From Nitrososphaerales archaeon TH5896 (GTDB lineage Archaea; Thermoproteota; Nitrososphaeria; Nitrososphaerales; Nitrososphaeraceae): a stretch of 10,038 nucleotides of DNA. Numbering within the stretch: position 1 is the first letter of the stretch; every line of letters starts with the position of its first letter. Where the stretch lies: assembly GCA_014523625.1 (NCBI GenBank), contig JAATVP010000011.1:1-10038 (forward strand). Direction: 5' to 3'. Below, piece by piece: positions 1 to 7,339 of the stretch. A program made the translations under genes and the position numbers. The notes beneath the pieces were generated by a model. The model saw nothing but the letters and a program-made list of their open reading frames with translations. It did no database searches and was not told where the DNA came from.

Positions 1-1
1 A

Positions 2-208
2 CAAGATTTTGGAAGAATGATTCGAGAGGCACGCATGAAAAAGGGGTTTACCCATGAACAGCTAGGAATAAAGATGAGTGAAAAGGCTTCACTCCTTAAG
101 AAGATAGAGACAGGGGCATTAAGGCCGGACGAGTTGCTAGCGAAGAAGCTTGAAAGGTACCTCCAAATAAAATTATACGTGTCAGCTGATGATGACGAAC
201 AAGAATAA
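2..208 (+). CDS. Archaeal MBF1 (multiprotein bridging factor 1), C-terminal part
   Basis: The last 68 residues of a helix-turn-helix protein are visible; the reading frame is open to the window edge, so the 5' end is missing. The visible part reads QDFGRMIREAR, then KKGFTHEQLGIKMSEKASLLKKIETG and LRPDELLAKKLERYLQIKLY, the normal order of the Cro/XRE-type HTH of archaeal MBF1: first helix, turn, recognition helix with the KIE(T/S)G signature, then the KLE..L.IKL ending. MBF1 in archaea is a general transcription-associated factor, usually also carrying an N-terminal zinc ribbon, which would lie outside the window. The acidic tail (ADDDEQE) ends the protein. The family call is from recognised motifs. 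A generic HTH regulator is the alternative, but the C-terminal pattern fits MBF1 well. Confidence 0.85.
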   Translation, partial: QDFGRMIREARMKKGFTHEQLGIKMSEKASLLKKIETGALRPDELLAKKLERYLQIKLYVSADDDEQE

Positions 209-539
209 GTCAGTCGGCAACTTTAGAATTATTTAGACTGATTCGCCTACAGATAATTGAATTCTATACGGAGATGTGCTGTATGGGGTGCAGAAAAGTA
301 AGAGGCACAAGCTGACTTGCCTGCTTGTTTCTATTCACTTATGGTTTTCCTATTCTTATTCTCATTTTGGTTATTCGATTAGGGTCCTTATGTGACTACT
401 ACATAATTTCAGAAGCTTACGTTAATTTCAAAGATAAATATGGTGATTTCATTCCAATAGTCTTTACTGATGAAGTCAGTGGTCCAGGATGATTCATCAG
501 TAGAAAAAGACTAATTTTCAAAGTGGGAGGAAAATTAGA
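209..539. other. Gene-poor convergent spacer
   Basis: This 331-bp gap lies between the convergent MBF1 gene and the Cache-sensor gene. It contains a T-rich stretch at about 343-373 on the + strand, which could end MBF1 transcription, and the hairpin terminator of the opposite operon at 501-538. One open frame (316-492, +) codes for a hydrophobic stretch followed by a short soluble part but has no ATG or GTG. I do not call it a gene. Confidence 0.6.
501..538 (-). terminator. Hairpin plus T-run terminator of the SBP/Cache operon
   Basis: Directly after the Cache-sensor stop codon (TAG, 542-540) the - strand has a perfect 9-bp inverted repeat. CTAATTTTC (511-519 on +) pairs with GAAAATTAG (530-538), with a 10-nt loop. 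On the - strand the hairpin is followed within a few bases by TCTTTTTCTA (T5 at 504-508). This looks like an intrinsic terminator and puts a clear 3' end on the operon, with no room for further coding sequence. Confidence 0.65.
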
Positions 540-1688
540 CTAGCCAGTTTGTTCTCTCTTAATTTCCTTCATTACTTCTTGCAAATAATTTTTCATTGCA
601 TCATATGAATCTTCCAATTCCCTTGCTTTAGTCTCTGATTCATGCAATTCAGTCGTTCTCCTTTTTACCTCTCTCTGTAATATGTGGTTCCATTCAACAA
701 GAATGAATACTAATACCACAATGGCCGCAAGTGTACCTGCGAGTAGAAGATAAATCTTGACCTCTTCTAAGTATAATGCATCCTGAATTTGAGAGTATAT
801 TTGAGTAGTCGGAGTAATGACCTGCAAGAAATATTGGGGTTCGCCGTTTACGAGCACAGGCTGTTGGGTATTGATCCTTTCTCCAGCACCAAAGTCGTAA
901 ACGGCGTATGAAGGCTCGGCGAATGTGATCAATGATTTTGTTAAATTGTTTGCGACCTCATTATGGTTGACAGCATCTTGAACCTCGGGACCAAAAAAGT
1001 TCAAACCAACTAGACTCTTATTTAGCCCATTGTACAGCAAATCCCCATCCTTGTTATATGAAACCAAAAATCCTTCCTCAAAGTTCTCTATATTTTTATA
1101 AAAGGAAAAAAAGGGATCAGCAAGAACTGAAGCCCCTATCGTCGCGATATAATCCCCAGAAAGCCTATCGAAAACCGGATATGAGATAAAGATCCTGTAA
1201 AGACCTTGTCTCTCAAAACCATCAGAGAAAACAGTAGAATTACTCTCTCTCGTCTTTCTTACCCAATCCCTAAATGACAAATCGCTACCTACAAGTGGTT
1301 CCCTTTCATTTGCTAGTCCAACTGTCATTACATCGTTATTGTCTAAAATAAAAAAACGATTTATGGTGTTATTGTATTTACCAAATTCTTCTTGCATCAG
1401 TTCCTTTAATGCTGGAGATGAGTACTCTCTTTCCTGCACATAAATTGAATTACCTAGACCATTCATCATGGCTATCACCCTTTCCAGATCAGAGCTCATA
1501 TGTGTACTAACTATCTTTGTATACTCCATCTGTCTTCCTTTTTGTTCTTCAAAAATCCTAGTTTCAATATCCTGTTTAGTAATATCCTGTATGAAAAATA
1601 GCGATGCAAATGAAAAGCTGACTATCAGCACTATTAGAACAAGTGCGATCTTTCTTATGTTCCTTCCTGCAAGATTAATTTTGAACAT
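540..1688 (-). CDS. Membrane Cache-domain sensor without a kinase or other output domain
   Basis: A 382-residue predicted receptor. Residues 13-33 form the first membrane helix, 34-310 a large extracytoplasmic domain and 311-332 the second helix; only about 50 residues (333-382) are cytoplasmic. The ectodomain has the double-Cache pattern: a long first helix, then DLSFRDWVRKT (136-146), FSDGF, RIFISYPVFD (165-174) and GDYIATIGASV (178-188). The tail (REVKRRTTELHESETKARELEDSYDAM in pieces) is a charged coiled coil like the linker that precedes the dimerisation/phosphoacceptor domain in archaeal sensor histidine kinases. Here the protein stops before any H-box, HATPase, HAMP or methyl-accepting region. 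It starts 16 nt after the solute-binding protein gene; a GGTGAT element lies about 15 nt before the ATG at the end of the upstream gene. The Cache fold is inferred from pattern; the ligand is unknown. Four N-x-S/T sequons lie in the ectodomain. Confidence 0.8.
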   Translation of the reverse strand: MFKINLAGRNIRKIALVLIVLIVSFSFASLFFIQDITKQDIETRIFEEQKGRQMEYTKIVSTHMSSDLERVIAMMNGLGNSIYVQEREYSSPALKELMQEEFGKYNNTINRFFILDNNDVMTVGLANEREPLVGSDLSFRDWVRKTRESNSTVFSDGFERQGLYRIFISYPVFDRLSGDYIATIGASVLADPFFSFYKNIENFEEGFLVSYNKDGDLLYNGLNKSLVGLNFFGPEVQDAVNHNEVANNLTKSLITFAEPSYAVYDFGAGERINTQQPVLVNGEPQYFLQVITPTTQIYSQIQDALYLEEVKIYLLLAGTLAAIVVLVFILVEWNHILQREVKRRTTELHESETKARELEDSYDAMKNYLQEVMKEIKREQTG

Positions 1689-1704
1689 AGTATCTTAACT
1701 ACCA

Positions 1705-3039
1705 TCACCATCCCAATTTCCTGGCCGACATCCCTGCTGCTTCATCTAATGCTTCTTTCGGGTCCCCATTATGGAAATAAACCTTATTAATAGCTTCCCG
1801 AATTTCATCTGCAACAAAAGGATATGCCGGTATAGCTGGTCTAATTCCCCCTAATGGGATCATAGAAACCATGTCATCATAGTATGGATTTATTTTCCTT
1901 AATTGTTCAGAGAATAGTCCCTCTCCTATAGTTAGCTGCGTAGGTAGATATCCACTCTTCGCCAACCAAGGAGATAGAATGGAAGGCTCTAGCATCAATG
2001 AAATTAGTTCCCATGCCAGATCTTTATTGGAGGATGTCTGCGGGATTGCAAATTCCCAACCACCCATTAGCGTTGCTGTGAGTGTATCATTGTCTGGCGT
2101 GGGAAACTTCGGGATAAAACCTACTTTAGAGAAATTCGTCGCATCTAGATTCGAGGGTAACCAAGATCCTTCAATCATCACTGAAAAATTTCTATCTGAG
2201 AATTCCTTTCCCCAACTGTGAGTCGTTTGAGGCTTTATTCCAGCTTTCACTTGGTCTTGGATAAATGAAAGGGCTTTAATGCCTTCAGTACTATTGAAGG
2301 CTGGAAACCAATAACTGCCTCCTGTCGGATATCCATCCTTTTGTTGGAGTATTTCTCCACCAAGTATCCACAGATACGGATACCACATATCAGCAGAATG
2401 ATTAGCGCCTGTGAGGTGAACTCCTTCAATACCTCTAGGTCCAAGAGTAGAATTTAGTTTCTTAGCAGCTTGAACATACCCATCCCATGTGGTTAATGAT
2501 GCGGGCTCTACCCCAGATTCCTCAAGTAAGTCCTTCCAATACCATATTCCTCTCACATCGGTCCACGCCCAAATACCATATAGCGTGTTATTATAAATCA
2601 TGCCATCTATGTTAGACTGGTAAAAATCTGGGAGCCTTCCCCAATTCTCAGCCTTCTCTGTAAGATCCGTCAATAGCCCCTTATCTGCAAGTTCACCTAG
2701 CCAAATCTGATCGACACTTACTATATCTAATTGGGTTCCGTTAGTTATAGAGTTCTCTATTTGCCTCTTTGTTTGAGAATAAGGGGTATCCATATATTCA
2801 ACATCGATATTGATATCAGGTTGGTTTAGCCTTAACTCCTCGAGGGCATTATCCACGAGAGATTTCCCCATTCCCTTTCTGTTAAATTCATCAAAAAGGA
2901 CTCTCAAAGTAACATTTTCCCCATTCCCCTTAGGGACTTGAGTTGTGGAAGCGAAGCTAGGAATTGACTCAAAAATGCAAAAGTAAGTGAGAAATATACA
3001 ATTGATAACTATTATAATACCAACTGAACGAGGCTCCAC
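1705..3039 (-). CDS. Secreted family-1-type (sugar-type) solute-binding protein, no transporter nearby
   Basis: A 444-residue extracellular solute-binding protein of the MalE/UgpB-like class. Residues 6-30 form a hydrophobic signal sequence with a likely cleavage near FAS-TT (29-33). No lipobox is evident at either Cys15 or Cys21, and there is no C-terminal anchor. Family features are the opening beta strand VTLRVLFDEF, LDIVSVDQIWLGELADKGLLTDL (104-126), YGIWAWTD (154-161), TTWDGYVQAAKKL (183-195), the Trp/Gly-rich middle, GGWEFAIPQTSSNKDLAWELI (326-346) and YLPTQLTI (364-371). The start is GTG at 3039: an in-frame stop lies seven codons upstream with no ATG between. There are nine N-x-S/T sequons. 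No ABC permease or ATPase gene is in the window; its only operon partner is the Cache sensor, so it may deliver a ligand signal rather than feed a transporter. The actual ligand cannot be read from sequence. Confidence 0.85.
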   Translation of the reverse strand: MEPRSVGIIIVINCIFLTYFCIFESIPSFASTTQVPKGNGENVTLRVLFDEFNRKGMGKSLVDNALEELRLNQPDINIDVEYMDTPYSQTKRQIENSITNGTQLDIVSVDQIWLGELADKGLLTDLTEKAENWGRLPDFYQSNIDGMIYNNTLYGIWAWTDVRGIWYWKDLLEESGVEPASLTTWDGYVQAAKKLNSTLGPRGIEGVHLTGANHSADMWYPYLWILGGEILQQKDGYPTGGSYWFPAFNSTEGIKALSFIQDQVKAGIKPQTTHSWGKEFSDRNFSVMIEGSWLPSNLDATNFSKVGFIPKFPTPDNDTLTATLMGGWEFAIPQTSSNKDLAWELISLMLEPSILSPWLAKSGYLPTQLTIGEGLFSEQLRKINPYYDDMVSMIPLGGIRPAIPAYPFVADEIREAINKVYFHNGDPKEALDEAAGMSARKLGW

Positions 3040-3057
3040 AACGGTACATTCTAGACT

Positions 3058-3070
3058 TTAAGTATTTATC
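3058..3070 (-). promoter_or_regulatory. Probable TATA box of the SBP/Cache operon
   Basis: On the - strand the sequence reads GATAAATACTTAAA, centred about 25 bp before the GTG start at 3039. This is the archaeal TATA distance for a leaderless or nearly leaderless mRNA and supports the GTG start. Confidence 0.45.
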
Positions 3071-3577
3071 ATTTTTGTTCTATCTATATGTTACTTTAAT
3101 AAAGCACGAATGGCAGACCATTGGAGAAATTCTAAGTACTCTAGGAGACAATTCGATTTGGTTTCCGCGGTTACTTGAGGTTGTACGATCCTTATTCGAA
3201 ATCATGGAGTTACCCTGCAAATGACTCTCATATTCTAGTCTCAACTCTATATTTGAGCCTCACAGTGAGATAGTTCGCAGTCACTTAAGAAAAATATCCA
3301 AAATGGAGTATGTGAAACATATTTAAAGGAATATTGGCGACCCGTCTGACTCATTTAAACAGTATTATCTTGTAAATTTTCACTTTAGCATAATTGTTCG
3401 ATAAGTTGAACTTGATTAGAATAATGCTACTCAAATGTGTATTAGAATCTTTCAAATAAGAATCCATATTACAAATATTTTCTAATTTCTAATTTCCTAG
3501 AGGCCGTATTCCTCATGACGAGTAATGGAAGCGTGTCAAAGTACAGATTCGAAGGAGAAAGTCAAGATCCGATCAAG

Positions 3578-3591
3578 TAAAATAAAAATAT
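3578..3591 (-). terminator. T-rich terminator after the zinc-finger gene
   Basis: About 10 nt after the stop of the small zinc-finger gene the - strand reads TATATTTTTATTTTA, a run of T5 and T4. T-tracts of this kind end transcription in archaea. Its position supports the small gene as a separate transcription unit. Confidence 0.5.
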
Positions 3592-3599
3592 AGAAGAAT

Positions 3600-3755
3600 C
3601 TATGCTACACCAGCTGGTGCATGGCTCGATTCGCTATGTTCCATTTTCTTGTGGATATTCAATGTTTCTTCCGATTCAAAATCTTTCCCACAAATACTAC
3701 AAACAGTCTTCTTGTGTCCATGTCGAGATTCAGGAGTTCCTGCTGTGGAATACAC
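3600..3755 (-). CDS. Very small C2H2 zinc-finger protein
   Basis: A 51-residue open frame ending in TAG at 3602-3600. It contains one complete classical zinc finger: VCSICGKDF (18-26), then SEETLNIHKKMEHS (28-41). The spacing is C-x2-C-x3-F-x5-L-x2-H-x4-H, with Cys19, Cys22, Phe26, Leu32, His35 and His40, so every metal ligand and core residue is present. The C-terminus is SSHAPAGVA. A GTG at 3755 is the only standard start before the in-frame TAA eleven codons further upstream; a TATA-like CATATCTTTAA lies around 3790-3800 and a T-rich terminator follows the stop. Stand-alone single-finger proteins of this size are common in Nitrososphaeria and are generally assumed to bind nucleic acid or protein; the role here is unknown. 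The opposite strand also has an open frame (3602-3811) that matches nothing I recognise, and I treat it as a shadow. Doubt remains over the exact start. Confidence 0.72.
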   Translation of the reverse strand: MYSTAGTPESRHGHKKTVCSICGKDFESEETLNIHKKMEHSESSHAPAGVA

Positions 3756-4268
3756 CTCTTGCTCATATTCTATACGAGAGCATCCTAGTTAAAGATATGG
3801 CCAACTACTGAATTCTCGGAAAGGTGCACCCAATGTTTCGATAGAGGTACTAAGTATCAGCTTAATCTTATATGTTCATAGTTGTTAATCAAATTAGGAA
3901 TTGAACCGTTAGGACCTTCAAACTAAGAAACATTTCGAATTTTAGTGTTCGATTCCGTGTGTTTGAAAGTGATAGACCACATCAAATGAATTTCCTTCTT
4001 TCTCGTGTCCTATAGAGTAGAGGTGAAGGAACTTGGAAATTCGAGTCCCACATCAGCAAAATTGCATTTTCTGGAATATGTCTTATTCGACGCCGTGAAA
4101 TAAAATAGGGCCTTAGTGGTCTCGTTTATTTCATAGTACAGTCCCAGTTAATTAGAATCCTATAGTAGTCATTAAGTACCTGCAATAAAGTGAAAATCCA
4201 ACTCCATTATCAATGTCCTAGCGTTAAATTGCGGTTGCATGATAAACGACTATTTCTGAATCTCTTCT
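3756..4268. other. Gene-poor intergenic stretch
   Basis: About 510 bp without a supportable gene on either strand. It contains the putative promoter of the zinc-finger gene near 3767-3801 and one 9-bp inverted repeat at 4096-4133. Two stretches that resemble tRNA T-loops (near 3948 and 4039) lack the matching T-stems and are not tRNAs. Confidence 0.5.
4096..4133. repeat. Inverted repeat TGAAATAAA / TTTATTTCA
   Basis: Perfect 9-bp arms at 4096-4104 and 4125-4133 flank a 20-nt spacer. The arms are AT-rich, so chance is possible. No T-run or neighbouring gene end assigns it a role. Confidence 0.3.
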
Positions 4269-4766
4269 TTATCGCTTCCCAGATGATTCCCTAACTGCGA
4301 GGCCATACTCAAGCTTCGTTTTTTTTCGCATATATGGAATAAGCCTATAGTGAATTGAGTAAACCCAGGTTCTGTGTTCGTAATCCTTCTTCAGGATATC
4401 TTTTATAATCAATGACACTAATCCGCCAGATAGCTTGGACACCGGAATGTCATTAATCTTACAAAATTCATTCCTTTTGCACTGGTATTCTTTAAGCGTA
4501 AAATAAGGACGATTTACTTGAATGATGAGAGGCCAAACTATATTCTCCCATACCAATCTTCGATAGTGAGTGGAGTGAGCATGCTTTCCTTTCTCCTTGG
4601 TTCGTGATCGCATCATTCGCAGGGGGGTAATAGGAAATGAAACACCAGAAGTTAATTTATTATTTTTGATTGACTTAGCCGATAACTTAGTATCTTCTGA
4701 AATTCTGACGAAAGTCACCTGATACATTTTGATTGACCAGCTCTTTAATGGTTGAGTTCGAGGCAC
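4269..4766 (-). CDS. Basic hypothetical protein, possibly DNA-binding
   Basis: I do not recognise this family with confidence. The longest form (GTG at 4766) has 165 residues. A TATA-like CTATATTATTTA at 4780-4769 would start transcription near 4750, which instead favours the internal ATG at 4727 (152 residues). The protein is strongly basic. The second half looks most protein-like: YFTLKEYQCKRNEFCKIND (88-106), PVSKLSGGLVSLIIKDILKK (108-127) and YSIHYRLIPYMRKKTKLEYG (136-155). The helix, short Gly-Gly turn and second helix followed by beta-like strands would suit a small winged-helix or other nucleic-acid-binding fold, but that is inference. The N-terminal third is low in recognisable pattern and may be poorly conserved or not translated. 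No clear terminator follows. It stands alone between the zinc-finger gene and the iron permease. Confidence 0.55.
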   Translation of the reverse strand: MPRTQPLKSWSIKMYQVTFVRISEDTKLSAKSIKNNKLTSGVSFPITPLRMMRSRTKEKGKHAHSTHYRRLVWENIVWPLIIQVNRPYFTLKEYQCKRNEFCKINDIPVSKLSGGLVSLIIKDILKKDYEHRTWVYSIHYRLIPYMRKKTKLEYGLAVRESSGKR

Positions 4767-4768
4767 CG

Positions 4769-4780
4769 TAAATAATATAG
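4769..4780 (-). promoter_or_regulatory. TATA box of the basic hypothetical gene
   Basis: CTATATTATTTA on the - strand is the best TATA match in this part of the window. It lies too close to the GTG at 4766 for that codon to be transcribed from it, but about 48 bp before the ATG at 4727. It therefore decides the start in favour of 4727. Confidence 0.45.
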
Positions 4781-4798
4781 GGTCCTAGCCCTAGACCC
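4780..4798. repeat. Imperfect palindrome next to a TATA box
   Basis: GGGTC (4780-4784) and GACCC (4794-4798) flank CTAGCCCTA, and the CTAG/CTA parts extend the symmetry with one bulge. It touches the upstream edge of the TATA box of the basic hypothetical gene and lies about 127 nt downstream of the FTR1 stop. It could be an operator or part of a 3' end; sequence alone does not decide. Confidence 0.35.
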
Positions 4799-4924
4799 AC
4801 CAACAGAGCCGAAGGCATTTGTATTACGAACAAACCATGTACGAGCTTGCGGTAGACAATCTACTCCCGAGGTCGAGTCACGGCAATAAGTATGTGATAC
4901 TGACTTTTCGAGCCTTGATCGAGT

Positions 4925-7336
4925 TCATCCCTCTTTCTTTCCGTGTAAATCAGCCATAGATTTCCGTGCACTTTCAATAGCTTTCTGTCGCCGGGGCTTC
5001 AGGATCAATATATAGAGTGATCCAACAAGGTATATAGCGAGAAGGATAACTTGTGCAACAACTGATTCCAGAGTGGGGTGAATCCCTGTCATTGTTGCCA
5101 AATTAATATCCAACCTTGGAACTATGCCGAACAGAGGAGTAGTGGGAACCACCCCTAATTCTTGTAGCTCTCTAACTGCATTTCCCATGAATGCAATGGA
5201 CATATATGCCCCTATACCCATGGTTAAGGCAAAGAGTGCTCTTAGAGGCAACCTTTTCCCAAGTTTGTTGACCAAAATTGCCACTCCAATGATGACCGCC
5301 AGTCCAATGACCAGACCTGCTACAACATATAGTTCCATATACCTTGCAAAGGATAGCATCGCCTGGTAAAATAGGACGGTCTCAAAACCTTCTCTATATA
5401 CCGTGAAAAATGCGAGAGCCGTGAATACGATAACGCTGCCTGTCGTGGTGGCCTTCCAAACCTTTGCTTTAACAAATTCGATCCATTTCTTGGTTTCAAT
5501 CTTATTTAAGACCCAGAAGCTAACCCAGAAAAGAACTGCGACAGCCGAGAGGCCAGCTATAGCTTCTATCAGTTCTCTGTTTGCTCCTGATATTTCGATT
5601 ATATACTGTGCTATGAACCAGGTTGCAGCCGTAGCAGCCACTGCAATAAGAATTCCATAGTATACATGCTTCTTGAAATGGTTATTCCTGGATGCTTGCA
5701 AATATGTAAGAATCGCACCTATTATTAGGGCAGATTCCAGCCCTTCTCTAAATATAATGGAGAATGAAGTTGAGAAAGCAATTGCCGGGGCAACTATTCC
5801 CACTCCTGAGACTAGTCTCTCGGATTCATCTAATCCTCTCCTAACTTCTACGGTCTTCTCTTCGACTTCCTGCAATGGTACATGCTGCTGAAGCAAATTC
5901 CTTAATTCCGCAAACTTAATCTCCATTTCAAGTGTAAAATCTGGGTCTATTGGCCTAAGTGGAATTTCAACGATTTCATAGCTATCCAAATATGCAGACC
6001 GTGCAGTCAATAGCGCACCTTCATAATTCTGTCTTTCATAGAGCCTAAGCATCTCACTTAGTTTGAGTCTTATCTGATCTATGTTATCTCTCACTGATTG
6101 TTTTGCTGGATCATCTGCTTCTCCAATTTGTCGAATTTCTCCTGTATAAGTACCAAAGCCCTGCCTCAATCCTTGAATATTCGCTAATGATGATCCGGCA
6201 GTAGTTGCTGTAGCGTTTGAGTTCATTCGGTATTCAAGATCATTTCTTAGCAAGTCTTCAGCTTGATCCAGTTTACCCATGATATTTTGAATAAATACGA
6301 CAATCTCTTGTGGGGAACGTTCCTCCCTTATCATCTGACGAAGTTCTTCTCGCATCGCTATCTCAATGTCTACCATAAGGTCAGGGTCATGTTTTTCGAT
6401 AGGTGACTCTAGATATTCATAGTTATCTAGGTATGCCTTAATTGCTGCTGCATCTGCAGCATCATAGTCTCCGGCATTCACCGAGGCAATACTACTATTA
6501 AGTAGTTCCCTAATGGTGGAAAAGTACTTTGCCTGTTCGGATCCACTCTCACTGCCACCACTTAAATTTAGTTCCTCTGAAAAATCTCGTTCTATCGCAG
6601 AAGCAATACTTGCAACAGTATCAAATGGTATATTATTTTCGATTCCTTCTTGCATTTGACCATAGAAGGATCTAACTTCCTCCCGTCTCGGATCTTCAAA
6701 TGAATCTGCAACTTTTTCAAAATTTACCATTGAACTAATTACCAATCCCAATGCATTCTGACGGTTTAATGTGCCAGAGTCATCCTGGGTGGCAGAGGCA
6801 TTTAGCTGCTGGTATGATTGAATTGCATCTTCCAAAAGAACAGCTGAGGTTTGAAGAAAGAATCCCGAATCTTCAATAGACCCTTGTGTAGCAGTTGAGT
6901 TTGAGATCGTATTCAGCAAATTGTTTATTGTGACTACATCAGATCTTATATTGGATTTTGCTTCTTCCGGGCTCGTCGAAGCTCGAATTTTTATCGGAAG
7001 ATCAGTAAGCAGGCCTTCCAGACTCTTTGACGACGCTGGGTCTACCTCGCTTAATATAGGTTTTAAAACTGGGAATGTGACTGAATGAGGAATATAAGCA
7101 TGCTGGAATGCGGCTTCAATATCACCGTTACTTAAACTATATTCTGTAAGGTTAAGCTGAGTCCCAATTCTTTGTAGATTAATGAATACAATAAGTGGAT
7201 CTGTCGATTGCTGGCTATTAACTGGTTGCTGTGCAATTCCACTATTAATAAATGATAAAGATAAAATTAGATTAATTGCAGCAAAAATTAAAAGTGATAA
7301 GAAACAAGATTTTGTAAAGCGTTCGCTCAAACTCAT
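4925..7336 (-). CDS. FTR1-family iron permease with a large repeated ectodomain
   Basis: An 803-residue membrane protein. Residues 10-35 form a signal sequence or first anchor; about 36-510 is a helical extracytoplasmic region; 511-780 is the FTR1 permease with about seven membrane helices. Both iron-binding REGxE signatures are intact: REGLE (530-534) and REGFE (648-652), each inside a helix. FTR1 proteins import iron after oxidation by a partner ferroxidase (yeast Ftr1, bacterial EfeU); no ferroxidase gene is in the window. The ectodomain appears to hold four related units, about 49-145, 155-250, 271-366 and 415-508. The last two are clearest: AYLDNYEYLESPI...DPD...EELRQ and AYLDSYEIVEIPL...DPDFT...AELRN. 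All six N-x-S/T sequons lie in the ectodomain. The ATG is 3 nt from an iron-box operator and about 29 bp from a TATA box, fitting a leaderless, iron-repressed transcript. Confidence 0.9.
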   Translation of the reverse strand: MSLSERFTKSCFLSLLIFAAINLILSLSFINSGIAQQPVNSQQSTDPLIVFINLQRIGTQLNLTEYSLSNGDIEAAFQHAYIPHSVTFPVLKPILSEVDPASSKSLEGLLTDLPIKIRASTSPEEAKSNIRSDVVTINNLLNTISNSTATQGSIEDSGFFLQTSAVLLEDAIQSYQQLNASATQDDSGTLNRQNALGLVISSMVNFEKVADSFEDPRREEVRSFYGQMQEGIENNIPFDTVASIASAIERDFSEELNLSGGSESGSEQAKYFSTIRELLNSSIASVNAGDYDAADAAAIKAYLDNYEYLESPIEKHDPDLMVDIEIAMREELRQMIREERSPQEIVVFIQNIMGKLDQAEDLLRNDLEYRMNSNATATTAGSSLANIQGLRQGFGTYTGEIRQIGEADDPAKQSVRDNIDQIRLKLSEMLRLYERQNYEGALLTARSAYLDSYEIVEIPLRPIDPDFTLEMEIKFAELRNLLQQHVPLQEVEEKTVEVRRGLDESERLVSGVGIVAPAIAFSTSFSIIFREGLESALIIGAILTYLQASRNNHFKKHVYYGILIAVAATAATWFIAQYIIEISGANRELIEAIAGLSAVAVLFWVSFWVLNKIETKKWIEFVKAKVWKATTTGSVIVFTALAFFTVYREGFETVLFYQAMLSFARYMELYVVAGLVIGLAVIIGVAILVNKLGKRLPLRALFALTMGIGAYMSIAFMGNAVRELQELGVVPTTPLFGIVPRLDINLATMTGIHPTLESVVAQVILLAIYLVGSLYILILKPRRQKAIESARKSMADLHGKKEG

Positions 7337-7339
7337 CTA

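Larger units (their letters stand above)
3040..3599. other. Gene-poor intergenic stretch
   Basis: About 560 bp with no convincing gene. It carries the promoter of the SBP operon at its left end and the T-rich terminator of the zinc-finger gene at its right end (3578-3591). Only very short open frames are seen (for example 3109-3177 and 3517-3582 on +), without family similarity that I recognise. A short tandem CTAATTT pair lies at 3482-3495. Confidence 0.5.

Noticed and set aside
316..492. Open + frame with a hydrophobic stretch followed by about 30 soluble residues
   Set aside because: It has no ATG or GTG, only a TTG at 325. The hydrophobic part comes from a T-rich stretch that is better read as a terminator region, and no family is recognised.
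1979..2444. Open frames of 65-80 residues inside the solute-binding protein gene
   Set aside because: They are shadows in other frames of a gene with clear family features over its whole length.
3602..3811. A 69-residue open frame on the + strand
   Set aside because: It lies antisense to the complete C2H2 zinc-finger frame, has no recognisable pattern and explains nothing that the - strand gene does not.
3940..4050. T-loop-like sequences GTTCGATTCC (near 3948) and TTCGAGTCCC (near 4040) suggesting tRNA genes
   Set aside because: Neither has a complementary T-stem on its 5' side, and no acceptor stem can be formed around them.
5124..5891. Three + strand open frames of 72-85 residues inside the FTR1 gene
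   Set aside because: They are antisense shadows of the membrane domain. Their hydrophobic or Thr/Ala-rich content reflects the complementary strand.
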